Shown: piece after piece, positions 10,282 through 23,500 of the stretch
How positions within the stretch are numbered: position 1 is the stretch's first letter
Layout of the letters: each line of letters opens with the position of its first letter
Assembly: GCF_000315625.1 (NCBI RefSeq)
Contig: NW_005434615.1
Location: 72,991-136,990, forward strand
Direction of reading: 5' to 3'
DNA: 64,000 nucleotides
DNA from: Guillardia theta CCMP2712
Lineage: Eukaryota; Cryptophyceae; Pyrenomonadales; Geminigeraceae
Position numbers and translations under genes: made by a program
Notes under the pieces: model-generated
Told to the model about the DNA's origin: nothing
The model's input: the letters and a program-made list of their open reading frames with translations, nothing else
Database searches by the model: none

Positions 10282-11589
10282 GAAATCCAATGCGGAATAT
10301 TTTCCTCTCGTACTACTGAAGCTTCACATATCCTTCACTTCCCATTTCAAAATTTTGTATTTGAAAAAGTTTTTTGAGTTTGTCGTTGACAGGAATTTGT
10401 CGAATCAAGGGGACGAAAATACGAGGATGGGTTTGTTGCAGGCCTTTCTCGAAAGAACAAGTCTAGTTCATAGATTGTATATAGATTATTTTTTTTTACT
10501 GTACTATTTTCAAATGAAATCAGGTTTCTGTCTACATTCATTCATGCCTACTCTTTTGCTAGACACTCATCAAGAAGAATAACTGGAGTTGTAATTGGGG
10601 TTGACGATGTCAGACTCATGTTCTCTTTCCACTCATTCTTTCGATCTTTGTAAACGTTCACCGCTTGGTGTGCGATTGACCCTATCACAACGAATATTTT
10701 TTTTTCTGTTCGAGTTCTGTTCGAGTTACTTTGTGACGTATTGTTTTCGATTACTTGCTAGAGTCATACTTTGTTGCACGTGGAAGTTGAAACCTTGCTT
10801 GGTATTGAACTAGATCTATAAATAAACCACATAATCACCTTAAGTCATTCTCGCACAGGTGTGCTTGACCCGAATCCGTTATGTTTTGTCCTGCATCCGG
10901 TAGCAATCAATCAATGGTCGAATCCGACATCTTCTGTTGCGTGCGTAGGTAGCTCAGATCTTGCAAGCACCTCCCCATCCATCGGCGATCACGATGCAGT
11001 GACTCCTTGTACCTTTGGCAGCACATCAGACCCCTACTTGTAACTGATTTTCGCTATGTCTTAGGGGGTGGGTGGAGAAAGTTTGAAGCTAGGACCCCAC
11101 CCCATTTCTCTCGGAGTCAAGCCGTCCAATTGCCAGTGGTCCATGTCCCTCTACCCCCTGGTATATTATCTATCACCCCACCCTCCGTCCCATGGCACGA
11201 AAGGGTGCTCTGACCATTGACTTTCACTCAACTTTTTGTGGGGGTAGGGTTGTTTCAAGCCGGGGTAGTATGACTCCTGCCAATTCTGACCGAGAGAAAG
11301 TAGGGGTACCCAAAGGCATAGACCATGTTGGGGGATAGGGTGGGTTCGAGCAGTTATGGAGCCAAAGGGTAGGGGTGATCTGAATTCCATCTTGGGGTGG
11401 GGTGGAAAGGCGTGTGATGTCCTGTGACAAGGAGTTTTCGGACATGGCGGGGAGAGGAAGTGGAGGGCAGGGTAAGGAGACGGAGGGAGCAGAGTGACGA
11501 ATCAAACTGTTGAACTTTGATCCATCATCACTACGAGATCTGCTGCTTCTTCGCGGCCTCTCCTGCCGTGCTGATCGCTCTACCTTTCA
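10282..11589. other. intergenic region upstream of the giant gene, with no supported gene
   Basis: The left half is AT-rich with T tracts (10488-10500, 10698-10706). It has an ataaataaa at about 10818-10826, which could serve as a polyadenylation signal only if a long COX19 3' UTR exists. The right half carries G runs. Small open frames here show no family signature. The giant-gene promoter should lie near 11400-11580. An in-frame TGA at 11572 closes the frame before its ATG. Confidence 0.5.
11045..11490. repeat. G/C-run-rich degenerate repeat block
   Basis: Words such as gggggtggg, accccacccc, gtgggggtaggg, gggggatagggtggg, ggtaggggtg and cttggggtggggtgg recur at intervals of roughly 20-40 nt, switching strand around 11200. 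The block resembles 9330-9490, and less clearly 8770-8900. It looks like a decayed minisatellite or dispersed repeat rather than coding sequence. Confidence 0.5.
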
Positions 11590-14500
11590 ATGCTCAACCA
11601 GTCGTGGTTCGTATCTTTCACAGAGAGGGTAGTCCCAGCTTCCTTTGCTCGCATTACCCGGTCACTAATGCAGTTTCAACAACGATGCGATCCCACTCGT
11701 TCCAGGAGGAAGCTTGCCAGAAGAATCTCCTCCTCGATCTTTCGGTTTTCCTTGATAGCCTGCGTCATGACGTGTTGCTCCTTGAACTTTGCTCATGGGG
11801 CATCGAGTTGTGGTGGGAATGCCTCCATCAGCGCAAAGGATCAATGCAGCAGCATTGAGTCGCTTTGGACGTCGATAGACTTCCAACCAAAGGTTGTTTA
11901 CGAGCCGGTCGCAATGACCATCTCCATGAAATACTCTTTCCCGTTATTGACCAACGAAATAATCTCTCTTCACCTTCCAGGCTTCAGAAGAATGCAGGGC
12001 TCTGGACTTTTGGGAAACATCTCGACTTGTGATGCTTCCTTTCGATGGTATTGGGATGAATGCCAAAATCTCCTGACGCTGGTGCCCTCAAGTTCTTTCC
12101 CACAAAACCAAGTCATAAATTGTCGCCTTTATCCGAGGGACGGTCTCCAATTGCCAGAGTTCGGAGTGATCACAGATAGCAAGACCATTTCAATCTCAAC
12201 AAATGCGGTTGCTTTCTCGTACATGTTCCCTACCATAACTCGCTTCTGTGCTTCACACGTGGGAGGAGTTGGAAGCATCACAAACGGGCCAGGGCTGCAA
12301 TTCGTTCCGGGAATGGCTGGAGTGGTGAATGATATGTACGTGACGGTGAATGCAAGTGCGACGATTCTCCCCATGGACTCGATCATTTTCGAAATGAGCG
12401 ATTTTGTAGCTGAGGGATGCACGCTGAATCCGCAGTGGAGCGCCAGTGCTGGCTGTGCTGCAAACCAATCACATAACCACACTACCAATTACTCTCAGTC
12501 ATGTACATACTCTACGAGCTTCTGCTACCGGAGGGAGGAATGCTCAAATCTGTGTTATCTAACTGAAAACTGTGTTCAAGAATCGATTGTTTTCCAAGAC
12601 TGCAATAACAGCTGCACAATGGTTGCCATGATCAATTTTAGCAATGTTTCATATGAGTGGAATTGCGAGAAGAACTGGTTGAAGGTCATATTTGACAGTC
12701 CAATAGAAGCGAACAGGGAAAAGACTGTCAAGATTCCATCTGCATATAGGATAAGATTGCCTTTGCGAGGCATTACCCCTGCCAACTCTGGAATCAAGTT
12801 CGAGGCAAACTTTCAGAACGGAAAGATAGACTGGACACCGGTCAAAAACTTGAACTCTGTTGGCGCTCTGCGTGAGACATCGCTAAGATTTGACCCGCCG
12901 GTGGCAGGGTACAACATCAACATTACCTTCCAATTCATCCCGGACATGCCTATGGTACAGGGAGATTTGATGTTGTTGAGAATGTCATATTTTGACCTTG
13001 CTTGTGACGTGTATGCGACTGAAAATTCTTCAAATGTCACCTCAGACTATGAAAATTCAACCTCATTGGTCAATGTTTCTAATTCAAGTCAATCTTCGCA
13101 AGGGCAGACGAAGTGTTTCTATAGCATGGGGATCCGAACCTTGCCAGAGAATGTGATTGAAGTATTGCGGTGGGTGAACAGTGAGCAAACCTTGTACCTT
13201 CAAGTCAACCAGCCTATTTCCGCAGGGCAGCATATCTCTCTGACCATCCCTTCAGCATTCGGATTCAAAGTCCCGCGCCTTGGTATTCAAAGATCTTCCA
13301 ATGCCTTTCAAGTTTCCGCCGACGCCAAGTCAGGCATGGTTGTATGGACTCCAATCGAGCAATACGATCTCATCGGAGGTATCTTGCATTCTTTTTCGTG
13401 TGTTCGATGTTGACGTGTTTTGCGCAGCATTTGTGAACACCTCACTTGACTACGGCACTCCAGGAGCAGCGCAGAGGTCAAGCATCTCGATAGCTTTTTC
13501 TCCTGTCATGGCGATTATGCCACGTGAAAGAGTTACTTTCATCCTTCCAAATTTCTTGTTTCTCTCTAGCAAGGGGCAAAGTCTCGTGCCCTTGCCGACG
13601 AGTTTAATTCTTCAGAAGCCTCTGGCTTATTTCTCAGACTTTTTCTGGAGCTCGTCGGATCAATCCATCCAAGCAAATTGTCTCCACGAAATTCCTGCTG
13701 GCTTGTATGTTCAGCTGACGATTGACCGTGATATGAATGTCTCCCTCCCAATGTCCAACTTGGCCTTGAACGATCCGGCCCTCGGTTTGTCAAGCAACAC
13801 GACCAATGGGCCTGTGCTTTTCGCATCCTTTGAAAGATCACCAGTTGTTTCGGTCTTTGGAAATATCACCAATCATTCCTTGTCTTTCTCGGAAGATTCA
13901 ATTGCCCATCAGCCTGTTGAATTTGAATTTGAATTTGCCGTCACTGAGCATTTGCAGTCGTCGCATCAGGACGAGCTGGTCTTGCACCTCCCAGGCTTCT
14001 CAAGCGTAAAACAAACATTTAACGTATCCTCGACCCCTGCTGGGCTCCTTCGCTCAGCCGTGTGGACTCAGTCGGCTGTCGAGGGGTTCTGTCCTTCTGA
14101 CTGTCTCAAGCTTGCAGCCGCAAGCGATGTGCCTGCCGAGACTCTCGTTCGGGTTCTCATTCCTCTGGAAGCAGGAATGACTCTACCTGTCGAAGGTGTG
14201 AGAGTGAACGATCGAAGGTACACCATTGCTAGCACAGCCATTTCGGGGCCTGTGCGACCGACTCCCTTTCATGTTCCTCAAGGAGTCGGCTCCTTTGGCA
14301 AGACAGCGAACGTTACATTTTATGAAGGCAGAGCCGGGGAGCCTGTGGCGTTTGCTCTCAATTTCGTTGCGTTCATGCCCCTAGGAAGCAGAGATCAGGT
14401 CTTGTTGCGCATGGATTCCTTTGGAGGAGATGACTTCCAATACGAAGTCGATGCCAATCAGAATCATTCAAATGTTTCCTTCAATGTGTTTCCTCCCGCT

Positions 14501-17500
14501 GCAGTCTGTAGAATATCCTGGAACAAAACCATCTTGAACGTTTCGATCTGCAACGATTGGCCTGCGGGCCAGCGCTTCAGTATCTCCATCCCCAGGACTT
14601 GGGGGATCATCTTGCCACCAGCAGGACTGCGGGTGGAAGGGAGTTACTTGTGGATATCTTCCAACGCGTTCCTCGGAGTTGTGAGAGACACCCCAGTTGT
14701 CACTTTCACCCCTGTCGGCGCTCTCGAGCAAGACTCGCTCCAGATGTTATTCGAGCCCATGCGGGCAGCAGCGACTGTCAGTCTCACCGTCAGGTTTCAT
14801 CCTCTCATGTCACTGGAGACAGGCGATCTGATTGTTCTGCACTTGCCTTCCTTCTTCCTCGTCAACACCTCCAGCAATCACACAGGCAATGCCACCGATC
14901 GGTTCTCGTTCTCTTGGGACCAAGTATCCTTCAACCTCAGCGCTAGGCTACTCTACCCAATGGGTGCCAACATCACTCACGATCTGATCGTTCCATCCAA
15001 GTTTGGTCTTGCCTTGCCAAGGGAAGGAGTTCGACGGAATCAGGATTCAATTCTATTCAACGTTGTGTCTACCCAAGGCAACATCCTTCCAAGGAGGTTT
15101 GATGAGATTCTTCCCGTCGGAGCTTTTGTAGACGGCGTCGCCCTTCGCTTTGACCCTCTTGCTGTTGGTCAAGTTACCAGCATTCTTATCAGTTTCCAAG
15201 TCACAAACGTCATATCTATCAATGACACCTTCATATTTTACCTGCCCAGGTTCTTCTCTCAAACCTCACACAACAAGACTACGGCTGAGCTGGACTTGTT
15301 CGATGCTGTTTGGGACAATGCAGAACAATCTTTGTCCTTCGTTGCCAAGACACTTGTCTCTCCCTATCAGAACATTTCCCTTCTTGCTCCTCCTTCAATG
15401 AATATTTCGATTCCTCTGAGCGGTTTGCCCTCGACCTTCGTTGGGAGAGTCAGGGCAGACGTGAAGGAGGGGCCTATTCTCTTGACTCCCGTGAAGCCCT
15501 TGCAGACCCTCGGAGCTTTCCGTTCTTCGAGCATCACATTTGTGACACCGCGTGCAGGGAAGCCAGCGGATGTTGTTGTTATGATCAGGGCATACATGAT
15601 GATAGGTAAAGGAGACGTGGTGATGTTGAAACTGTCAAACTTTGAGGGTCCCGGCGGCCAACTTGCGGTGAACAGCTCCTCCTTTGACATCGCGTCATGG
15701 AACTCGACTTCAGGGATCTTGAGCATGACAGCCTCGCGCCTGATTCCTGCAGGAGAAGAAGTATCTGCTGTCGTCGTCAAGTCAGATCTCCTTCTCTTGC
15801 CCTCCTACGGAATTTCTCTTGCCCATGTGATTCAAATCAGCTCAAACGCCTTTGACGGGCCGGCCCCATGGACGAAAGTTGACTATGTCCAGCCTGTCGG
15901 GTCCTTCTTATTTTCAGAGATAGCTATGTCCATTCATAAGGTAGGACAAGAAGTTGCCTTGTCACTGTCTTTCAATCCTACGATGGAGGTCATGGAAGGA
16001 AGCAACATCACTTTCAAAGTCCCCAGCCTCTCAAGCTCTTTGTCAACCCTCAATTGCAGTCTCCGATCGGCAGGGGACGAAACTCCCTACCAAGCCAAGT
16101 GCACATGGAGGCCACAGACGAGCTCTCTACAAATGGAGGTGTATGCGAAGCTTGAGGCCAACAGCACCTATCAGGTACAGATATCTTCTCTTCTCTTCTT
16201 TGGTGAGGAAGGAATTTCCTACGATGATGAAAGTGTGACGATAGCCTGTGATTCACCTACTGGGCCTGTGCTCCCAACGAGAATCATTTTCATCCCTTCG
16301 ATTCACTCTTACGGCAAATTCACTTCATCAAAGATTTCTTATCAGCCTCGTCGCACGGATGTTCCAGTCGTCATTCTGTTCTCGTTTGCTGTTGATGTTT
16401 CTCTGTACAGTGGTGATGTGGTGACCTTGCACCTGCCCAAGTTCCTCTCGAGCTCGACGAACTGCTCAGTACATGTCAACGGCAATGTCTGGACGGACTG
16501 TAACTTTCAAGGGGAGACTCTGAGCTTTACCGTCATGGCTGATTTCCGTCCCAACGAGGTTATCGTCTCAAAGATTGCAAGTGATGGAGGAATCATGTTG
16601 CCTTCTGACGGCATTCGCCTCGGCGACAACTTCTTGAAGGCTCAGGTGCAGGCGATTGCTGGCAGCGTTGCGCTCGCCACGATCAGCTCCCAAGATCCAG
16701 TCGGCACACTGAATGGAGCCGCCCTGACTTTCAGCCCAGCTCAAACAAGTCAGAAGGCACGGCTCATGCTCTCATTCCAACTTCAGAATACGATACAGGC
16801 TTTAGAAAGATTGACGTTGCAATTGCCGGAATTCTCCTCTGACACTAACACTACTTGCAATTTGAGCGCGTTTGTGTCCAAGGACCTCAACTACACGTTC
16901 CGTACCATCGAGGTCAGTGCAAGGTGGAGGCAGTCGAGCTCTGACCTGGTCATCGAATTTCTTCAAACTGTGCTATGGCAAGACAACAAGCACGTCACCA
17001 TCGTCCTCCCTCAGGCGTGTGGGATCCATCTCCCTCCGAACAGTGTGGCCATCGATCTCAAAAACTTCACCATCGCGTCCAACGCCCTTTATGGTCCTGT
17101 TGACCCCACCCCCCTTCAGTTCCATCTGGCTATCGGCAAGTTCTCGTCGCTGTCTCTCTCCTTCGGCGATGCCGTTGCGGGTGAAGCAGCGAACCTGACT
17201 CTAAGGATTGCCTCCGAGCTTGCCCTGGCACGTGATGACGTCATCACAGTCTACTTGCCAGGCTTTCGTTGTGACGACCCTTCAGCCGTACTTGTTCCGG
17301 ACCAAAGCTCTGTGAATGTCTCGTTGTATTGGCTGCAGAACACGTGCAGTGCGTATCAGAGGTTCTGCTCCGCCTCACCCATGGCAGTCCTCTCTGTCAA
17401 ATTGCTTCAGGACGTAGCCAGCAATCAAGAGATCGTGCTGGAAATTGTGTCCGGAAGTCGCCCGGACTCTTCGAGCAACTTCAGCATCTTTCTCCCTCCG

Positions 17501-20500
17501 AACGGGGTTCGGACGTACGAGGCTGAGCTCAGGGCTGCAGTGAACAGCAAAGTCAATCCCATCTATCCGTCAAACTTCGATTCTGTACAGCCTGTCGGAT
17601 ACCTGGGTCAAAGGAAGAAGCTCAAGTTTGCGTTTCCCGCTCGTGCAAATCAAACCGGCGGGATACAGGTAGAGATCACCCCGGCTATGGACATTCAAGT
17701 GAACGATGAAGTATTCCTTTTCCTCCCACAGTTTCTGGGGCCAAGTTTTGACAACAAGACGACCTATGATGCCAACCATGAAGAATTTGCTCTGGTCAGC
17801 TGGGACGCTGCTGAGATGCTGCTGAGACTTGTCATGAAGCAGAACTTGAAGGCTGGCAACCTCGACATCCCATTGCCCAGTGACTTGGGAGTGATATTGC
17901 CAGCAGAAGGCCTGAAAACGAATGAAACTGCCTTGAAGATCAATGCCGCTGTAGTCGCTGGATCTGTTCGTAGGATTGGCTTTGACGAGGTCCAGGCTGT
18001 GGGCGCGTTTCAAAATGTCAACTTTGATTTTGAGAAGTTCTTCTCATCGTTCTCGTGCTATATGACCCTCTGGCCGGGAGACGAGCTTGTTTTCTACATT
18101 CCCACATCGATGAAAGCGTTTTCGCAGGCTTCTTTTGACAGCAGTTGCTCCCTTTCGGTAACTTTTTATCCCGAGGCCAACCAGTTGAAACTGAAGGTGG
18201 ATCAGAAAGTGACACGATTGCAAACTTGTGAAATTGTATCTAGTGCATATCAGTCCTTTACCTCGTTTCCTGCCTTAGCCGAGACGTTCATGTGGGTGGA
18301 GGTAGAGGCGACTGAGGGATACATTCCTCCGACTAGGATCGATGACGTCATCACAAAGAACCCTTTCATACAGTACCCTGTGCTCTCCTTGCACGCAGAC
18401 CCGCTCAAACGGGCCATAAACATTTCGTTCGTGTTTACCCTGGACGAGAGTTTCTTTGTCAACACTACTGTTACCAACGTGACTCTGATCTATGTGGGTG
18501 CGGCTACGGTCACTCTGGAAGACATGTACAATGGAACGTTTATAGGAAACAGTCGGATGCCGTTGAGCTTGAACGAAGCTGCCCTGTTCGAGGAACAAGC
18601 GTTCCAGCTTCAGTTCCCTATCCTTTCCCAAGGCCTCTGGAGGAATCAGAATGGTTTCTGGTTGACCTTCCGGAAGGATGACCAGGAATTTTTGTTCCCG
18701 TGTAAAAACACTCCATTTGGAGGATTTGCACAATCCGAATTGAAGTTTGACGTCGTGCAGGGCAAGATGAACATATCTGTCGTCACCACCATGGATCTTG
18801 TTGCGTTTGACAGTCTCTTCATAAACCTCAACACTTTTTCGTCTGATCTTGATGTCATCTCTGTTGCTTCGGACCCTCCTGGGATTTGCAAGAAGGGGCT
18901 CTGGGACGGATCAGGCGTCTTGGTGCTTGTGATGGAGGGCAGGAATGTCTCTGCCGGCCCAGTCGTGCTCGCTCGCAGGAAGCAACTGACCGTCATCCTC
19001 CCGCTGGGACCAACGGGCCTGAGGCTTCCGAAGAATGGAGTGAGGAGCGAGGATGAGACCATCACCGTCGGCTCGAACGCGTCCTTGGGGCCTACCAACG
19101 CCAAGTCTTTCGGGTTTGTTCAGCCGGTCGGATGCTTTCGCAACGGATCGTCAGTTGAATTCTTCTCATACTTCTCGAATAGAAGTTTGGTCGGGAATCC
19201 TGTGGGGTTACGGATCTCGTTCAAAGCTTGCATGAAATTGTTGCAAAACGATGCGGTGTATGTCAAATTGCCTGGATTCTATGTGGACTCCAAGATAACT
19301 CCGGTGGCAATCTCAGGTTCTGACTTTGAACTTGTCGATTTCCAAGGCGATGTTGCCACGTTTGTTGTGCGAGGAAACGTCACGGAAGACGAGCAAGTAG
19401 TGCTAGAGGTGCTCCCTTCTGTTGGGTTTCGCCTTCCGTTGGTTGGCGTGAGGCTTGACGACGTCGCTTTCAACATCGCAACAAACGCGTTCGAGGGGCC
19501 AGTGCAAGAGACTTCGTTCGACAAGGTGCAAGCTGTTGGGTCCTTCACCTCCATCTCCTTATCTTTCGCCCCAGACAGCCAGGCTGGTCGACCGGTCAAC
19601 GTGACTTTGAATTTTACTGCAGCGATGGACATCTTGCAAGGAGAGAATGTCTCTTTGCTCCTCCCGGGCTGGCAAGCTGAAGACTTCATGGCGGATGGCT
19701 CCTTGCTCACTTTGAACAACACCAGCATCCACGTAATCTTGTCATGGGCCCAGACCGACGGCCCCCGGCTGACGATGTCGTTAGCTGATCGGCTTCCAGC
19801 AGCAGAGTGGGCTCAACTTCAGTTGACTAGAGCACTTGGCTTGGTGGTGTTGCCTTCACAGATCCAACACAACTTGAACGCAATCGTAGCCTTCACGAAC
19901 GCGCGACTTGGCGTTGTCAACTTCTTTCCTGTCGACATGCAGAACAAGATCGGCGCTTTTCTTGACACCAAAATAGAATTTTCTCCTGCAGCTGCAAACA
20001 TTGCTGTGGAGTTTACAATCTCGTTTGTGGTTCAGATGGACATCTTAGCAGGAGAAAACATCCACTTCCTGATGAGATCGCTGAAGCGCATCAAACGGGG
20101 CCCTGTCTCTGTTGTGCTCAACGGCTCCTCTCTCAATGTCTCGTCTTGGGACTCAAACTCCACGGATCTTGTTTTCCAGTCTCCCGACACCATCTATGCT
20201 CTCGACCCGGTCACATTTAGGATACAGCTGTCCGAGGGGTTTGTCATGTCACCGCTCGGTCTCGCCGAGGAGGGGTCGCCCAAGATCTACACTGACGCTT
20301 CCAACGGGTTTGTGAACCCCATAGAGATCGAGCAGTTCCCTTTGATTGCAAGGATCTTTGACGCCAGGCTCGTCGTAGTGCCGCTCATCGCTGACTTCGA
20401 TGCTGACGTCAGCTTGGAGTTGACTCTCTCCGTCCCGCTGCTTCCTGGAGATGTCGTGAGGGTCCACCTCCCAGGATTCTCTGAGGGCAGGTCGAGAGCT

Positions 20501-23500
20501 GCTCAGCCTTTGAACGCCTCCTTGAACTACTCTGTATCCTGGAACGAGTCGGATGCCTCGATCTCTTGGACGATGTACGACGAGGTCCCGTCGCAACTTC
20601 CGATGACGTTGGCTGGGCCGTCGGACATGTACCTGAGAACTTCAAAGAAAGGGCTTCTCCTCTCCCAGCAGGACAACTTGATCGAGCTGCGAGCGGCAAA
20701 AGGCAACGTGATGTGGTCCCAGCTGACCGCCTTCGATCCCTTCGGGGCGCTCTCTTCTCTTCCGCGGCTGGCATTGCTGAACCCCTACCCTCAAGCGGAA
20801 GCCACGTCGGGGCTTCAGCTTGACTTCCAGTTGTCCATGGACCTTGTTCCCGGGGACAGCTTGAGGGTGTTCCTTCCAGGGTTTCGCGTGCCTAAGAATG
20901 GTCGATTGAATGTGTCGTCTGCAACGATCTTCAATGCAACCTCTCGAGTGGAAGTTGACGCGTTTGCTGGATCTGTGAGCAACATCTTTTACCATTATGC
21001 AAACTATGAGGTTGTGATGTTGACAGCAAATGATACCGAGGCCGCCGGAATTTTGATCGACCTGAAGTGCGAGGATCGTGTCTTTTCCAATTCATCCATC
21101 TCGATTCAGGTTGGTGACGATGCGGAGGTTTCGCTTCCACATGATGGCGTCAAGGGCATAGAAGGCTTTGCGATGTCTGTCAATGCTTCTGATGGACCTG
21201 TCCTTCCTAGTCCATTTGCTTCTGTCCAGTCGGTTGGAATTCTTTCCAACACATCCATGATTTTTGGAGACTTGGCAGCCGCTGGTGAGATTGGCAACCT
21301 GACGCTCTCGTTTTCGTTTTCATTCAATCTTTCCGAAGGCGATAAGATTGTCGTCAGGCTCCCAGCATTCTTCAATTTGTCTTCTCAGGGAACAGCAAGA
21401 CTAATTGCTCATAATGAGTTGTCAATGGACATCGATTTTCATGTGCCTGAAATGTATGTGCTTGAGTTTACATTGCCCCAGAATGCTTTGATTCCTCCGG
21501 CGTCTCTTGTAAGTGTAAGCGTTGTCGAAGAATTCGTGCTACCTCCGCATGGCGTTGCTCAGGATTCAAAGATCAACATGACAGTCCTCCAAGGATCTTC
21601 ATCGATTACCTTCTCCAACATTCAATCGAAGCAACCGGTTGGAGCGGTACTCAATGAAAACATTCTATTCGACTGTCCGAATGCAATGGGGGCTGTTGGC
21701 TTCACACTCTCCTTCCTTCCAACGATGAGCATCCAATCGGATGAAACAGTCGCTGTCTTTCTGAGAGGCTTCTATGCTGAGAACTACTATCAGCTTGCTG
21801 TCGCTTCTTCACAAGTACAACAAGTAACTGTTGAGCCGCTTCCCACTGGAGTCCGGGTTATCTTTGCTGTACAGGCCCTGTCTGCAGGTAGTCAAGCAAC
21901 ATTGAGGGCCGACGTGACTCTGGGTATCAAGCCTCCGAATGCAAGCTCTTGCCATGATCGCATTGCTGTCATCCTTTCTGTTTCTGCAGCTTCCGGTCCA
22001 GTGCGGAGCAAGGCTCTCTCTTCGGTCGTTACTGCCTCGGTCCGATCTCATGCTCCGGCGCCCGGTGAGACGTTATTCTTGTCTTTCGAGATGCTCTCAA
22101 CTATCCAACTTCGTGCAAACGACACGATGATGCTTGTTCTCCCCCCATTTGACTTCGCCTCGACCGCATCTAGGAGTCTGGGCAGCACGGAGGTCGTACA
22201 AACGTGTGGAGATACTTCCGCTACTGTGTTTCAGTCGAGTGTTCTTTGGGACGCATTGTTGTCAAGTTTTGTTCTCAAGATTCCAGTTGACGTGCAGAGC
22301 GGTAGTAGGTTGTCAGTGAACATCAGTGGAGCACCAGCGGGATTGAAATTTCCGTTGCAGGGAATCCCTCTCTCACAGACGAATCAGTTCTCTGTCAAGA
22401 TACAGCAGGAGTCACAGACTTACATCTCCTGCTTGGGAATGTTAACACCATTCGGAGCGTTCTTGAGTCCTACAAACGTAACATTCACGAGCAATGTGCC
22501 GGGAAGTGTGACTGGCTTTCAAATTACAATGGAGATGTCGATGAACCTGTATCAGAATGACCGGATAGAAGTCTTCTTTGATGGGTTCGATATCTTTCCA
22601 AGTGGAGGATTTCGTCTGGATCAAAGATGTATGGTAGTCTATTGCGAGTTTCATCCTTTCTCATTCATCGTGAGTGCAGAGAGGAAGGCTGGGGGCGTAC
22701 TGGTAGCCTTCATGAGCAATCAGTTCGTAGCTGGCTTTCAGAAGCTGGACTTGTCTGTGCCGGTGGAAGGAGGGTTGACCCTCCCGCGCAGTGAAGCTGC
22801 GCTACACTATTCGGTCAATGTGATAGCAGACGGTCTTGATGGTACCACCAGAAACCATCGGCCGATCAGAGTTCCAAGGCTTGGCTCGTTCCTTCCTTCC
22901 TACCTTACATGGAACTCGACTGGGAAAGAGACTGCTGACATTCGTCTCTTCTTCACTCCGCATATTGAATTTCAAGGGGGTGAAACCGTCTCACTCCGCA
23001 TGCTTCCCTTCCTTGCCTCCTCAGCCAACGTCTCCGCTGACTTTCACTTCTGTGACAAGTCTTTCTCGTCAGGCTGTAGGTTTGACAGTTGCTTTCAAAG
23101 TCTGACAGCAAAAGATGCGCTCGTGCAGTGTTGTGGTTGTGCTTTAGTACATTCTGTCCCGGTGACTTCCGTATGGAATACCTCTTCAAGCTCTCTGACC
23201 TTCGCCATTCCCTCGCTGTTTATGACTGCTGTAAACAGAAGCGATCTTTTGCAGCTCACTCCTTGTTCATTGCACATCCCACAGGGTACTTTCCGTTACA
23301 ACTCAACCTTGAAATATGCAACTGTGTTGGATTTTACACTTTCGACAGACTCCAAGACTGCTCCAGTGTTGCATGAGCCAATTCAAAATGTTTCTGCCAT
23401 TGGCGATACCAGCTCGAAGATATCGGTCGGTCATTATCAAGGTAGGGATGGAATTCAGAGTATCATCAAGTTCAAATTTCCCTTCCGTCTTGTTTCCAGT

